Positions 29,963 through 41,551 are shown, counted from the first letter of the stretch. The stretch: DNA of 64,000 nt from Pseudomonas migulae NBRC 103157 (GCF_002091715.1 NZ_BDAG01000002.1:219292-283291); one strand, 5' to 3'. The notes: generated from the letters alone by a model not told the origin. Made by a program: numbers and translations.

Positions 29963-30796
29963 TCAGGCCGATTGGCGCGATTGCAGGCTGCGGCCGGCCA
30001 GCAGTGATAACACGCCATCAATCACCCGAGGGTCAGCCAGTACCCGCTGATGACCGCCTTCTTTCAGTCGCAACAGACGGCTGTCGAACCAGGCTTCGTG
30101 AATCAGCTGGGATTCCTTGACCGGAACAAAGCAGTCGTCTTCGGCGTGAACGATCAGGCCAGGCATGTCGAGTTGATAGTGCGAGACATCCAGCGCAGCG
30201 GCACGCATGCCAACGTCTTTTTCAACCTGGCGAATGAACGCCGAGCGGGCTTTGGGCGGCAGTCGCACATAGCGGGCAAAACCACGCAGCACCCCGAGAA
30301 TCCGCGCCGGAGCCGCAATCGTCACCAGGGTTTCAGTGCGCAAACCCAACTGGACGGCGAGCATGGCGCTGGCACCGCCCATCGAGTGTCCGATGACCGC
30401 CTGCAGCGGTGGCAGCTCGGCGGCAGCCTCGAGCATGGCTCGGGCGAACAGCACGACGTTTGCTTCGTTGCCCGGCGAACGACCATGCGCAGGCCCGTCC
30501 AACGCAACGACGGTGTAACCGGCATCAACCAGCGCAGTGATCAGGCTGGCGAACTGCGTCGGCCGCCCTTCCCAACCGTGCATCAGCAACACCGCAGGAC
30601 CTTGTCCCCAGCGCAACGCCGACAGGCCAAAGCGTAAAGTGATGCGCTCGGATTTCGCCAGCAGCGGCAGTTCCCAGTCACGCGGCGGCAGATCCCGCGG
30701 CGTCATGAAGGCCAGTCGCATTTTGCTCGCGACCAGTTTCGGTGCAAACCAGCCCAAGGTGCCATTAACGCCACGAACCCACTTTAACGTGCTCAT
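29963..30796 (-). CDS. Alpha/beta hydrolase
   Basis: A 277-residue alpha/beta hydrolase; the start at 30796 (MSTLKWVRGVNG) has GAGTGAGAG just upstream. The oxyanion region LLMHGWEGRPTQF, the nucleophile elbow VIGHSMGGASAM (serine near residue 130), the acid in HAEDDCFVPV and a late histidine in EGGHQRVL complete a plausible catalytic triad. It sits directly downstream of a TetR regulator, which probably controls it. The substrate is unknown. Confidence 0.9.
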   Translation of the reverse strand: MSTLKWVRGVNGTLGWFAPKLVASKMRLAFMTPRDLPPRDWELPLLAKSERITLRFGLSALRWGQGPAVLLMHGWEGRPTQFASLITALVDAGYTVVALDGPAHGRSPGNEANVVLFARAMLEAAAELPPLQAVIGHSMGGASAMLAVQLGLRTETLVTIAAPARILGVLRGFARYVRLPPKARSAFIRQVEKDVGMRAAALDVSHYQLDMPGLIVHAEDDCFVPVKESQLIHEAWFDSRLLRLKEGGHQRVLADPRVIDGVLSLLAGRSLQSRQSA

Positions 30797-30828
30797 CGCT
30801 CTCACTCCTCAAGCCATTTGCCTTCAGG

Positions 30829-31368
30829 TCATAACACCGCCGACTTGGCGGCACGCAGCAATCGATCGGACAAATCTCCTGGCCCCAACGCCCGCGCCAG
30901 AGCCAAACCACCCACCATCAAAGCCATGTCGGCCAAGGCTTTGTCGGTGTCTTCCGGGCTGGCCGCCAACTGCGCGACCATCATCTCCACATGCTCATTC
31001 AACGCCACACGAAACGCGTCCGGCAGACGCCCCAGCTCGCCGACAGACGCCGGGATCGGGCACGCCGACTCAGAGGAATCACGGTGTTTGCGTGACAGGT
31101 AAAACGCCGCCACCAAGGCGCGACGCTCTTCGCCGGTCAATTCGGCGTCCATGTCGGCGATCAGGCCACGGCGATGACCGAGCAGTTGCTTGAACGCTTC
31201 CAGCATCATCGCGTCCTTGCTTTCGAAGTGCGCATAGAAGCCGCCAACCGTCAGGCCGGCTGCGCCCATCACTTCGCCCACGCTCGGTTCGGCCGGGCCG
31301 CGCTGAATCAGCGCTGCGCTGGCGGCCTTGAGGATGCGTTCGCGGGTTTGAGCTTTTTTATCGTTCAT
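30829..31368 (-). CDS. TetR-family transcriptional regulator
   Basis: A 179-residue repressor. The N-terminal helix-turn-helix is at about residues 8-55 (RERILKAASAALIQRGPAEPSVGEVMGAAGLTVG with GGFYAHFESKD, the usual YxHF helix). The C-terminal ligand domain has a proline-containing CPIPASVGELGR stretch typical of one TetR subgroup. It is probably co-transcribed with the alpha/beta hydrolase. A near-perfect palindrome 24 bases upstream of its start looks like its own operator. Confidence 0.9.
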   Translation of the reverse strand: MNDKKAQTRERILKAASAALIQRGPAEPSVGEVMGAAGLTVGGFYAHFESKDAMMLEAFKQLLGHRRGLIADMDAELTGEERRALVAAFYLSRKHRDSSESACPIPASVGELGRLPDAFRVALNEHVEMMVAQLAASPEDTDKALADMALMVGGLALARALGPGDLSDRLLRAAKSAVL

Positions 31369-31391
31369 CGTTGCCTCCGAATATTACGACT

Positions 31392-31404
31392 AGAATATTA
31401 TTCT
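31392..31404. promoter_or_regulatory. Candidate TetR operator
   Basis: AGAATATTATTCT is palindromic except for its central base and lies in an AT-rich promoter region 24 bases before the TetR start. Autoregulation is inferred from position. Confidence 0.5.
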
Positions 31405-31496
31405 CATAATAATTTTACGCAAGTCGTGAGTGTGACCGCTGGTCTGAAGCACAGTTTGAAAGAAATGAGGGGGTTTGGCCAAACGCCAGACAAACA

Positions 31497-31533
31497 AAAG
31501 GGCCATTCAATAATTGAATGACCCTTATAAAAT
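31497..31533 (-). terminator. Terminator of the tRNA-Ala/Glu operon
   Basis: GGGTCATTCAAT/ATTGAATGGCCC stem followed by TTTTG in the minus direction, 20 bases after the last tRNA. Confidence 0.8.
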
Positions 31534-31552
31534 CCCGCAGAGCGGGTAATCG

Positions 31553-31628
31553 TGGCGTCCCCTAGGGGACTCGAACCCCTGTTACCGCCGTGAAAGGGCG
31601 GTGTCCTAGGCCACTAGACGAAGGGGAC
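31553..31628 (-). tRNA. tRNA-Glu (TTC), copy 1
   Basis: A 76-base gene with encoded CCA, acceptor GTCCCCT/AGGGGAC and anticodon TTC within CCTTTCACG. Distal member of a duplicated tRNA-Ala/tRNA-Glu unit. Confidence 0.97.
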
Positions 31629-31648
31629 GCAAAACCTTCTATACAACT

Positions 31649-31669
31649 GATCAGTGCTGAGAGCTGATC
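31649..31669 (-). ncRNA. Spacer hairpin, tRNA unit copy 1
   Basis: A 21-base hairpin between tRNA-Ala and tRNA-Glu: GATCAG pairs with CTGATC, with further weak pairs up to a TGA loop. Its counterpart at 31934-31954 has the same length and loop but different paired bases, which supports a kept structure. Confidence 0.55.
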
Positions 31670-31708
31670 GATTCAAGGCCGGTGTGGCCAGACCTTGAAC
31701 TGTAAAAT

Positions 31709-31784
<76 letters not shown>

Positions 31785-31837
31785 GGATTTTTCGCCTCGC
31801 GGCGGAGCGACATCTTGCAACATCGCTTCTGTAAAAC

Positions 31838-31913
31838 TGGCGTCCCCTAGGGGACTCGAACCCCTGTTACCGCCGTGAAAGGGCGGTGTCCTAGGCCACT
31901 AGACGAAGGGGAC
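31838..31913 (-). tRNA. tRNA-Glu (TTC), copy 2
   Basis: Identical to copy 1, offset by 285 bases; anticodon TTC and encoded CCA. Confidence 0.97.
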
Positions 31914-31933
31914 GCAAACCCTTCTATACAACA

Positions 31934-31954
31934 GATCAACACTGAGTGTTGATC
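31934..31954 (-). ncRNA. Spacer hairpin, tRNA unit copy 2
   Basis: A perfect nine-pair stem GATCAACAC/GTGTTGATC with a TGA loop in the Ala-Glu spacer. Compared with copy 1, the sixth pair changes from G-C to A-T and the eighth from G/A mismatch to A-T. Confidence 0.6.
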
Positions 31955-31992
31955 GCCTCAAGGCCAGTGTGGCCAGACCTTGAAGTGTAAAT

Positions 31993-32068
<76 letters not shown>

Positions 32069-32203
32069 TCATCGCTGAGGACGGGGCGAATCTTAATGGC
32101 GCTTCGAAAGGCTGTCAAACTTATTTTTAAAATATTTCAAAGTTTTTTGCCGACATAACAATCACTTACCGCCTCTCCCCGAAAAACGGGGATGCTGCCA
32201 AAA

Positions 32204-32290
32204 GCAAGATCAAAAGATCGCAGCCTTCGGCAGCTCCTACAGGGGGATTGCATTTCAAATGCAGGAGCTGGCGTAGCCTGCAATCTTTTC
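32204..32290. repeat. Degenerate AAGATCGCAGCCT-family repeat
   Basis: AGATCAAAAGATCGCAGCCT with CGGCAGCTCCTACAGG is followed by a poorly matched inverted arm (CAGGAGCTGGCGTAGCCTGCAATCTTT). It resembles the elements at 11.4 and 27.7 kb but has decayed. It takes up the space between gltX and the tRNA cluster; no gene is visible there. Confidence 0.7.
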
Positions 32291-32304
32291 GGGACATCAA
32301 GGAA

Positions 32305-33786
32305 TCAGGCGATATTCGCCAGCAGTTTTTCCCACTCCTTGTTTTCCTTCTTCGACACGCCACCGAGCAAGTCGATAGCCTGACGCAGACGGAAACGCGT
32401 CAGGTCCGGGCCGAGGATTTCCATCGCATCGAGCACCGACACCGAGCTCGCCTGCCCAGTGATCGCAGCGAACATCAGCGGCATGGCGTCACGCAGCTTC
32501 AGCTCCAGGGATTCGACCACCGCTTGAATCGTCGCCGTGATGCTGTCCTTTTCCCACTGACGCAGGCTTTCCAGTTTCCACAGGATCAACTGCATCAACT
32601 GACGAACCTGATCACCCGACAGCTTCTTCGATTCAAACAGCTTGGCATCCGGGTTCACGCCACCGGCGAAGAAGAAACCGGCCAGCGGTGCGACCTGGCT
32701 GAAGGTTTCAACGCGGCCCTGCACGTGCGGTGCAATCTTCATCATGTATTCAGGGTTCAGTGCCCAGGTCTGCAAGCGCGAGGCGAATTCTTCCACCGGC
32801 AAGTCACGCAGCCACTGGCCGTTGAGCCAGGACAGCTTCTCGATGTCGAAAATCGGCCCGCCGAGGGAGACGCGGCTCAGGTCGAAGTTGTCGACCATTT
32901 CCTGCAGCGAGAACTTTTCGCGCTCGTCCGGCATCGACCAGCCCATGCGCCCGAGGTAGTTGAGCATCGCTTCCGGCATGAAACCCATGCGCTCGTAGAA
33001 CGTCACCGAGGTCGGATTCTTGCGCTTGGACAGCTTGCTCTTGTCCGGGTTACGCAGCAGCGGCATGTAGCACAGCTCCGGTTGTTCCCAGCCGAAGTAT
33101 TCGTACAGCAGAATCAGTTTCGGTGCCGAAGGCAGCCATTCTTCACCGCGCAGAACGTGGGTGATGCCCATCAGGTGGTCATCCACCACGTTGGCCAGGA
33201 AGTACGTCGGCAGGCCGTCGGTCTTCATCAGCACTTGCATGTCCATGCGATCCCACGGGATCTCGACGTCGCCACGCAGCATGTCCGGCACCACGCACAC
33301 GCCTTCGCTCGGCACTTTCATGCGGATCACGTGCGGCTCGCCAGCGGCCAGACGGCGCGCGACTTCTTCCTTGGAGAGCAACAGTGCACGACCGTCGTAA
33401 CGCGGGGTTTCGCCGCGAGCCATTTGTTCGGCGCGCATCTGATCCAGCTCTTCGGCGGTGCAGAAGCACGGGAACGCGTGACCCATCTCGACCAGTTGCT
33501 GGCAATACTTCTGATAGATGTCACCGCGCTCGCTTTGACGGTACGGACCGTGCGGGCCGCCGACGTCCGGGCCTTCGCTCCAGTCGATGCCCAACCAGCG
33601 CAGGGCGTCGAAAATCTGCTGTTCGGACTCGCGGGTCGAACGCAACTGATCGGTGTCTTCGATCCGCAGGATGAACTCACCGCCGTGCTGCTTGGCAAAG
33701 CAGTAGTTGAACAAAGCGATGTAAGCGGTACCTACGTGGGGGTCCCCGGTAGGCGATGGCGCGATGCGCGTGCGGACGGTGGTCAT
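32305..33786 (-). CDS. gltX: Glutamyl-tRNA synthetase (GltX)
   Basis: A 493-residue class I synthetase charging tRNA-Glu. The start at 33786 gives [20 protein letters not shown], in which the HIGH signature is HVGT. The KMSKS-type loop is [11 protein letters not shown] near residue 250. The zinc-type cysteine stretch around [10 protein letters not shown] and the anticodon-binding C-terminal half are present. Two tRNA-Glu genes lie just downstream on the same strand, so enzyme and substrate are close neighbours. Confidence 0.97.
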   Translation of the reverse strand: MTTVRTRIAPSPTGDPHVGTAYIALFNYCFAKQHGGEFILRIEDTDQLRSTRESEQQIFDALRWLGIDWSEGPDVGGPHGPYRQSERGDIYQKYCQQLVEMGHAFPCFCTAEELDQMRAEQMARGETPRYDGRALLLSKEEVARRLAAGEPHVIRMKVPSEGVCVVPDMLRGDVEIPWDRMDMQVLMKTDGLPTYFLANVVDDHLMGITHVLRGEEWLPSAPKLILLYEYFGWEQPELCYMPLLRNPDKSKLSKRKNPTSVTFYERMGFMPEAMLNYLGRMGWSMPDEREKFSLQEMVDNFDLSRVSLGGPIFDIEKLSWLNGQWLRDLPVEEFASRLQTWALNPEYMMKIAPHVQGRVETFSQVAPLAGFFFAGGVNPDAKLFESKKLSGDQVRQLMQLILWKLESLRQWEKDSITATIQAVVESLELKLRDAMPLMFAAITGQASSVSVLDAMEILGPDLTRFRLRQAIDLLGGVSKKENKEWEKLLANIA

Positions 33787-34006
33787 GGCAAGTCTCGAAA
33801 TGAAGATAAAACAAAGGGCGAATGGTAACAGGCGTTGCCCGCCCGGCTCCAGTGAGCAGGGCATTTAAGCCAAGTTTGCGTCTACAACGGGCTCGGGCCG
33901 GGGTGAATGATGGATTATCAGCCGATGGCATTTACCCACTATCGACTGTATGCCAAATTCGCCTGCTGATAACTTTCCTTACAATTTCTCGACTACAGTT
34001 TGCCCC

Positions 34007-35056
34007 ATGCCTGCCCAACTCAAGCGTCGCCTGTTTATTTTCCTGTTGATCGTCCTGCTGATTGCCGGGGGCTTTTTTGCCCAATGGTTCTTCAAGGGAC
34101 GGTTTTATGAAAGCACCGACAACGCCTACGTTCAGGGCGAGATCACCCGTGTGTCGAGCCAGTTGGGCGCGCGCATCGATCAGGTACTGGTGCAGGACAA
34201 CCAGCACGTCGAGAAAGGTCAGCTGCTGATCAAGCTCGAAGGCGATGACTTCCACCTCGCCGTCGACCGCGCCAACGCCGCTCTCGCCACCCGCCAGGCC
34301 GAACGCCTGCAAGCCCAGAGCAAACTGACCCAGCAGGCCAGCCTGATTGCCGCAAGCGAAGCGCAAGTGGCGTCCAGCCAGGCCAGCCTCGGTCGCTCGC
34401 AAATCGATTTGTCCCGCGCGCAAACCCTGCGCAAACCGGGCTACGTTTCCGAAGAGCGGGTAACCACCCTCTCCGCCGACAACCACATCGCCCGCTCGCA
34501 GGTGACCAAGGCCCAGGCGGACGCTCAAAGTCAGCGCCAGCAAGTCAATTCCCTGAGCGCGGAAATCAAACGCCTCGACGCTATGATCGCCAACGCCAAA
34601 ACCGATCTGGCCCAAGCGGAACTGAACCTGACCCGCAGCGAAATCCACGCCCCCATCAGCGGCCTGATCGGCCAGCGTGCCGCTCGCGAAGGCCAATATG
34701 TGCAGCCCGGTGCGTATCTGATGTCGATCGTCCCCGACCAGGACATCTGGATTCAGGCCAACTTCAAGGAAACCCAGATTGGCCGCATGCAGCCCGGCCA
34801 GAAAGCCGAACTGACGTTCGACGCCTACAGCGACACGCCGATTGAAGCGCGGGTCGACAGCCTGTTCGCGGCCTCAGGCGCGCAGTTCAGCCTGTTGCCG
34901 CCGGACAATGCCACCGGCAACTTCACCAAAGTCGTACAACGGATTCCGGTAAAACTGACCTTCGCCGCGGACAGCCCGCTGCACGGCAAGATTCGTCCGG
35001 GCATGTCGGTCACCGCCAAAGTGAACATCAAAGACGCCCCTGACGATGGCCGGTGA
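34007..35056 (+). CDS. HlyD/EmrA-family membrane fusion protein
   Basis: A 349-residue periplasmic adaptor for a multidrug exporter. The start at 34007 gives MPAQLKRRLFIFLLIVLL, a single N-terminal membrane anchor. Next comes the first biotinyl-lipoyl half (FYESTDNAYVQGEITRVSSQ), a coiled-coil hairpin at about residues 90-215, and the second lipoyl half (IHAPISGLIGQRAAREGQ). A beta-barrel domain ends the protein. It overlaps the MFS transporter gene by 11 bases. No outer-membrane factor gene lies next to the pair, so a shared TolC/OprM-type channel is probable. Confidence 0.93.
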   Translation: MPAQLKRRLFIFLLIVLLIAGGFFAQWFFKGRFYESTDNAYVQGEITRVSSQLGARIDQVLVQDNQHVEKGQLLIKLEGDDFHLAVDRANAALATRQAERLQAQSKLTQQASLIAASEAQVASSQASLGRSQIDLSRAQTLRKPGYVSEERVTTLSADNHIARSQVTKAQADAQSQRQQVNSLSAEIKRLDAMIANAKTDLAQAELNLTRSEIHAPISGLIGQRAAREGQYVQPGAYLMSIVPDQDIWIQANFKETQIGRMQPGQKAELTFDAYSDTPIEARVDSLFAASGAQFSLLPPDNATGNFTKVVQRIPVKLTFAADSPLHGKIRPGMSVTAKVNIKDAPDDGR

Positions 35057-36596
35057 TCAACTGATCCGCCCCGCCGGCGAACCGACCCGGCGGGACTGGA
35101 TCGCGGTGATGAGCGTGATGCTCGGCGCGTTCATGGCGGTGCTCGACATTCAAATCACCAACTCGTCGCTCAAGGATATTCAGGGCGCGCTGTCGGCGAC
35201 CCTGGAAGAAGGCTCATGGATTTCCACGTCGTACCTGGTCGCGGAGATCATCATGATTCCGCTGACGGCGTGGCTCGTGCAACTGCTCTCGGCACGCCGT
35301 CTGGCCGTGTGGGTCTCACTCGGGTTTCTTGCAGCCTCCCTGCTCTGCTCCATGGCGTGGAGCCTGGAAAGCATGATCATTTTCCGCGCGCTGCAGGGCT
35401 TCACCGGCGGCGCGCTGATCCCTCTGGCGTTCACCCTGACGCTGATCAAACTTCCCGAACACCACCGCGCCAAAGGCATGGCGATGTTCGCCATGACCGC
35501 AACGTTCGCGCCCTCCATCGGCCCGACGCTCGGCGGCTGGCTGACGGAAAACTGGGGCTGGGAATACATTTTCTACATCAATATCCCGCCGGGCCTGATC
35601 ATGATCGCCGGCCTGATGTATGGCCTGGAAAAGAAAGAAGCGCACTGGGAACTGCTGAAAAGCACTGACTACACGGGCATTGTCACCCTTGGTATCGGCC
35701 TCGGTTGTTTGCAGGTGTTTCTGGAGGAAGGCCACCGCAAGGACTGGCTGGAATCGGACCTGATCGTCGGGCTCGGCAGTATCGCCCTGGTCAGCCTGAT
35801 CACCTTTGTGATCGTGCAGTTTTCCAAGCCCAACCCGCTGATCAACCTCGGTATCCTCGGTAATCGAAACTTCGGCTTATCGAGCATTTCCAGCATCGGG
35901 ATGGGGGTCGGGTTGTACGGTTCGATCTATCTGTTGCCGCTGTACCTGGCGCAGATCCAGAATTACAACGCCCTGCAGATCGGCGAAGTGATCATGTGGA
36001 TGGGCGTGCCCCAGCTGTTTTTGATTCCGCTGGTGCCGAAACTGATGAAGGTCATTTCGCCGAAATGGCTGTGCACGCTGGGGTTCGGGCTATTCGGGTT
36101 GGCGAGTTTTTCCTCGGGTGTGCTGAACCCGGATTTTGCCGGGCCGCAGTTCAATCAGATCCAGATCATCCGCGCGCTGGGGCAGCCGTTGATCATGGTG
36201 ACAATCTCGCTGATCGCCACCGCGTACATCCTGCCGCAGGATGCGGGGTCGGCGTCGAGCCTGTTCAACATCCTGCGCAACCTCGGCGGCGCGATCGGCA
36301 TCGCCCTCCTCGCCACGCTGCTGGATGCCCGGACCAAGACCTACTTTGATTATTTGCGTGAATCCATCGTGCCGAGCAACCCGCAGGTCGCCGAGCGTAT
36401 GGCGTCGCTGACGGACCGGTTGGGCAGCGAAACGGCGGCGCTGGGCAAGCTCAGTGAGATCGCCCATCAGCAGGCGTCGATCATGGCTTACAACGATGCG
36501 TTTCATTTTGTCGGGATTGCGTTGGGGATCAGCATGCTGGCGGTGTTGCTGACCAGGAAGCTGCCGGCGGGGTTGAAGGCTGGCGAGGCGCACTAG
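35046..36596 (+). CDS. DHA2-family MFS drug transporter (EmrB/QacA type)
   Basis: A 516-residue inner-membrane proton/drug antiporter with about 14 transmembrane helices. The N-terminal signature LGAFMAVLDIQITNSSL, motif A-type region after helix 2, and motif C GPTLGGWLTENWGWEYIFYINIP are typical of EmrB/QacA. It overlaps the fusion-protein gene, forming an EmrAB-like two-gene unit. Substrates cannot be read from sequence. Confidence 0.94.
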   Translation: MAGDQLIRPAGEPTRRDWIAVMSVMLGAFMAVLDIQITNSSLKDIQGALSATLEEGSWISTSYLVAEIIMIPLTAWLVQLLSARRLAVWVSLGFLAASLLCSMAWSLESMIIFRALQGFTGGALIPLAFTLTLIKLPEHHRAKGMAMFAMTATFAPSIGPTLGGWLTENWGWEYIFYINIPPGLIMIAGLMYGLEKKEAHWELLKSTDYTGIVTLGIGLGCLQVFLEEGHRKDWLESDLIVGLGSIALVSLITFVIVQFSKPNPLINLGILGNRNFGLSSISSIGMGVGLYGSIYLLPLYLAQIQNYNALQIGEVIMWMGVPQLFLIPLVPKLMKVISPKWLCTLGFGLFGLASFSSGVLNPDFAGPQFNQIQIIRALGQPLIMVTISLIATAYILPQDAGSASSLFNILRNLGGAIGIALLATLLDARTKTYFDYLRESIVPSNPQVAERMASLTDRLGSETAALGKLSEIAHQQASIMAYNDAFHFVGIALGISMLAVLLTRKLPAGLKAGEAH

Positions 36597-36610
36597 TTGA
36601 TATTTGTATC

Positions 36611-36721
36611 GCCCTGACTGGCCTCATCGCGAGCAAGCCCGCTCCCACACTAGACCGCGTCCGCCCAAGCAACTCGGTCAACTGTGGGAGCGGGCTTGCT
36701 CGCGATGAGGCCAGTCAGGCG
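36611..36721. repeat. REPIN, GAGCAAGCCCGCTCCCAC family
   Basis: Long, nearly perfect inverted arms (CTGACTGGCCTCATCGCGAG and its inverse) around a short loop, with no T tract. Convergent genes end on both sides, so it may also block read-through. Confidence 0.9.
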
Positions 36722-36728
36722 CTAGAGA

Positions 36729-38744
<2,016 letters not shown>

Positions 38745-39082
38745 GAAATACCCTCTGGGTCGCGCCCGTCCGGGCAAACCGGACAGCAACGAAAAAGACC
38801 ACAAACGACCGACGTCGCCCGAGGAAAAAACTGGATTGTGCTCAATGTGGAGTCGATTGCCCGCGCTTTCAAGGCAAACGTCCTACATCCCTTGAAGTCT
38901 TTGACGGGATCAATCGACTAACGGTCGAAAAATAATCGGAAAAACTTACAGTAAAAGCCGAATCGACTGTCGCCATCAATCGCAGATGGCCTCTATACTA
39001 GCTCCCCGTTTGTGCACCGCTCTAGTGCATTCGGCTGGAGCGCGACACGTCCCTCCACTCTCCATTCAGAGCCGCCGCAAAA
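38745..39082. other. 338-base intergenic region between uvrB and the aminotransferase
   Basis: This gap separates two divergent genes and holds no open frame I can support. A TATACT hexamer at 38994-38999, about 85 bases before the aminotransferase start, may be its -10 element, without a clear -35. Several short AATCGAC/GTCGATT-type repeats occur between 38880 and 38980. Confidence 0.5.
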
Positions 39083-40279
39083 ATGAGCCTGTTCTCCGCT
39101 GTCGAAATGGCACCACGCGATCCAATCCTGGGCCTCAACGAAGCATTCAACGCCGATACCCGTACCAACAAGGTCAACCTGGGGGTCGGTGTTTACTGCA
39201 ACGAGGAGGGGCGAATTCCACTCCTGCGCGCCGTTGTCGAAGCCGAGACGATTCGCGTCGCTCAACACGCTTCCCGTGGCTACTTGCCGATCGACGGCAT
39301 CGCTGCTTACGACCAGGCCGTTCAGAAACTGCTGTTCGGCAATGACTCGCCGCTGATCGCGGCTGGCCGTGTCATCACCACTCAAGCCGTTGGCGGTACT
39401 GGTGCACTGAAAATCGGTGCCGACTTCCTCAAGCAACTGCTGCCGAACGCCGTCGTGGCGATCAGCGACCCAAGCTGGGAAAACCACCGCGCGCTGTTCG
39501 AAACGGCCGGTTTCCCGGTGCAGAACTATCGTTACTACGACGCCGCCACCCACGACGTTAACCGTGTCGGCCTGCTGGAAGACCTGAACGCCCTGCCGTC
39601 CGGCTCGATCGTTGTGCTGCACGCGTGCTGCCACAACCCGACCGGCGTAGACCTCAGCCCGGCGGACTGGAAAAACGTTCTTGAAGTAGTGAAAGCGAAA
39701 AACCACGTGCCATTCCTCGACATGGCGTATCAAGGTTTCGGCGATGGCATAGACGAAGACGCCGCCGCCGTGCGTCTGTTCGCTGAATCGGGCCTGACCT
39801 TCTTCGTCTCCAGCTCGTTCTCCAAATCCTTCTCGCTGTACGGCGAGCGCGTTGGCGCCCTGTCGATCGTCAGCGAGTCGAAAGAAGAAAGCGCGCGCGT
39901 GCTGTCGCAAGTCAAACGCGTGATCCGCACCAACTACTCCAACCCGCCGACCCACGGTGCAAGCATCGTCGCCGCGGTGTTGAACAGCCCGGAACTGCGG
40001 GCCAAGTGGGAAGAAGAGCTGGCCGAAATGCGCCTGCGGATTCGCGGCATGCGCACCCAGATGGTTGACCTGTTGGCGAAAAACGCGCCACAGCGTGATT
40101 TCAGCTTTGTGGGTCGTCAGCGCGGCATGTTCTCTTACTCCGGCCTCACGGTTGAGCAAGTGACCCGTCTGCGCAGCGAGTTCGGCATCTACGCCCTGGA
40201 CACCGGCCGCATCTGCGTTGCCGCGCTGAACCAGAGCAACATCGACGTCGTGACCAAGGCCATCGTTGCGGTGATCTGA
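39083..40279 (+). CDS. Aromatic/aspartate-type amino acid aminotransferase
   Basis: A 398-residue class I aminotransferase of the AspC/TyrB type. The N-terminus MSLFSAVEMAPRDPILGLNE is characteristic. CCHNPTGVDL near residue 190 and the PLP-lysine region SSSFSKSFSLYGERVGAL near 250 are intact. It probably exchanges amino groups between glutamate and aromatic or aspartate keto acids. Divergent neighbour of uvrB, as in other pseudomonads. AspC versus TyrB specificity cannot be decided here. Confidence 0.93.
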   Translation: MSLFSAVEMAPRDPILGLNEAFNADTRTNKVNLGVGVYCNEEGRIPLLRAVVEAETIRVAQHASRGYLPIDGIAAYDQAVQKLLFGNDSPLIAAGRVITTQAVGGTGALKIGADFLKQLLPNAVVAISDPSWENHRALFETAGFPVQNYRYYDAATHDVNRVGLLEDLNALPSGSIVVLHACCHNPTGVDLSPADWKNVLEVVKAKNHVPFLDMAYQGFGDGIDEDAAAVRLFAESGLTFFVSSSFSKSFSLYGERVGALSIVSESKEESARVLSQVKRVIRTNYSNPPTHGASIVAAVLNSPELRAKWEEELAEMRLRIRGMRTQMVDLLAKNAPQRDFSFVGRQRGMFSYSGLTVEQVTRLRSEFGIYALDTGRICVAALNQSNIDVVTKAIVAVI

Positions 40280-40300
40280 GTCGTCGAGCACTAAACATAA

Positions 40301-40330
40301 CGGGAAGCCATGAGGCTTCCCGTTTTTATT
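40301..40330 (+). terminator. Terminator after the aminotransferase gene
   Basis: CGGGAAGCC/GGCTTCCCG stem, four-base loop, then TTTTTATT, 21 bases after the stop codon. Confidence 0.9.
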
Positions 40331-40374
40331 TGGCTCAGATAAATCCCAACCCCTCTAGACTGCACACATCGACC

Positions 40375-40467
40375 TTGTAGGAGCCGGCTTGCTGGCGATA
40401 GCGGTAGACCAGCCAGCATCAATGTTGACTGTGATGGCCTCTTCGCCAGCAAGCCGGCTCCTACAAC
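40375..40467. repeat. REPIN, GTAGGAGCCGGCTTGCTGGCGA family
   Basis: TTGTAGGAGCCGGCTTGCTG and its inverted copy are about 50 bases apart. The same family occurs at 41.3 and 63.8 kb. Confidence 0.9.
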
Positions 40468-40504
40468 GTTTTATGTACACCCGAGAATTCTGACGAGAGC
40501 CCAA

Positions 40505-40714
40505 ATGAAAAACGATGACCTGCGCGCTGAGCGCGATGACTTGGATGACCTGAATGACTTCATCCCCCGCGTCCCGGCCAAACGCAGCAATAACCTGGTG
40601 CTGCAAGTGGCTGCGGGTGTGTTTCTCGGCGGACTGGCCTTGTGGCTGGTGCAACTGGGCGCGACGTTGCTTTACGCCAAACTGATGCTCGCCACCGTGA
40701 CGTTCGGCGGTTAA
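40505..40714 (+). CDS. Small single-pass membrane protein, unknown function
   Basis: A 69-residue protein. The first 30 residues are strongly charged and rich in aspartate (LRAERDDLDDLNDF), followed by one transmembrane helix at about 33-60 (VLQVAAGVFLGGLALWLVQLG). GAGCCCAAATG precedes the start, a modest ribosome-binding site. I do not recognise a family. Its stop codon overlaps that of the convergent gene on the other strand. Confidence 0.7.
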   Translation: MKNDDLRAERDDLDDLNDFIPRVPAKRSNNLVLQVAAGVFLGGLALWLVQLGATLLYAKLMLATVTFGG

Positions 40715-40941
40715 GCCAGTTCGGTCGCGCGCTGGCTGGCCGCATCGTCATAGGCGACGTACAGCGATTCGGCGATCTGGCTTTTGATGGCCTTGGTGCT
40801 TTCCAGACCCAGGACAAAACCTTCGGCCTTGCCGCCAGCGCGGTTCAATTCGTCAGCGGTGCTGGCCTGAGTGATGGCGTCGAACAGTTTTTCGGCGTGG
40901 GGGCCAACCCCTTTGGGCAGGCTGATCTGTGCGATGCTCAT
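40711..40941 (-). CDS. Conserved-looking small protein, unknown function
   Basis: A 76-residue soluble protein; I chose the ATG at 40941 (MSIAQISLPKGVGPHAEKLF) over longer frames because composition changes sharply upstream. It is predicted all-helical, with alanine-rich segments (LFDAITQASTADELNRAGGK, SQIAESLYVAYDDAASQRA). No family is recognised. It converges on the small membrane protein with overlapping stop codons. Confidence 0.65.
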   Translation of the reverse strand: MSIAQISLPKGVGPHAEKLFDAITQASTADELNRAGGKAEGFVLGLESTKAIKSQIAESLYVAYDDAASQRATELA

Positions 40942-41168
40942 GCGAACACCTCGTTGCGTCGGAATGCGAGGGCTGGGTAATTCATGGCGCGTACCTTTTC
41001 GGCGAATGGCCGGCAGCGCGTGCAACCACTTCCGGGCGGCCATGGTAGACCTCTGGCGCTGTTCTGGTAACCGCCAATCGCCGATAAACCACCGCCCGTC
41101 CCGATGAATCCCTCGCGTTGTTAACAGGTGCTTGACTTCTCTTTTTGAATCAGTAACATACACGCCAT

Positions 41169-41244
<76 letters not shown>

Positions 41245-41256
41245 GACAGCAATAAC

Positions 41257-41294
41257 GAAAAGCCTCTGAATCGAAAGGTTCAGGGGCTTTTTTG
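41257..41294 (+). terminator. Terminator after tRNA-Asn
   Basis: AGCCTCTGAA pairs with TTCAGGGGCT around a short loop and is followed by a T6 tract. Confidence 0.9.
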
Positions 41295-41324
41295 TGGCCG
41301 ATGAAAAATTGGCTGATCCGCAAG

Positions 41325-41428
41325 CCTGTAGGAGCCGGCTTGCTGGCGATGGACGCAAGTGCGCTGCGGTGAGCCTGGTTTCACGCGTTATCGTTAACGA
41401 CCATCGCCAGCAAGCCGGCTCCTGCAAG
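41325..41428. repeat. REPIN, GTAGGAGCCGGCTTGCTGGCGA family
   Basis: CCTGTAGGAGCCGGCTTGCT and its inverted copy lie about 55 bases apart, between tRNA-Asn and the permease gene. With the tRNA terminator it explains the 307-base gap here. Confidence 0.9.
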
Positions 41429-41551
41429 GGACCGTGCCCAAGTGGGCCTTGCCCCAGTAAAAGCCGCACGAAAAAGGCGCCCCGAAGGACACCCTTTGAA
41501 TTTACGTCGGAGCGAGTGTCAACCTGTCACTCGCTCCGGCCTTTCCAGCCG

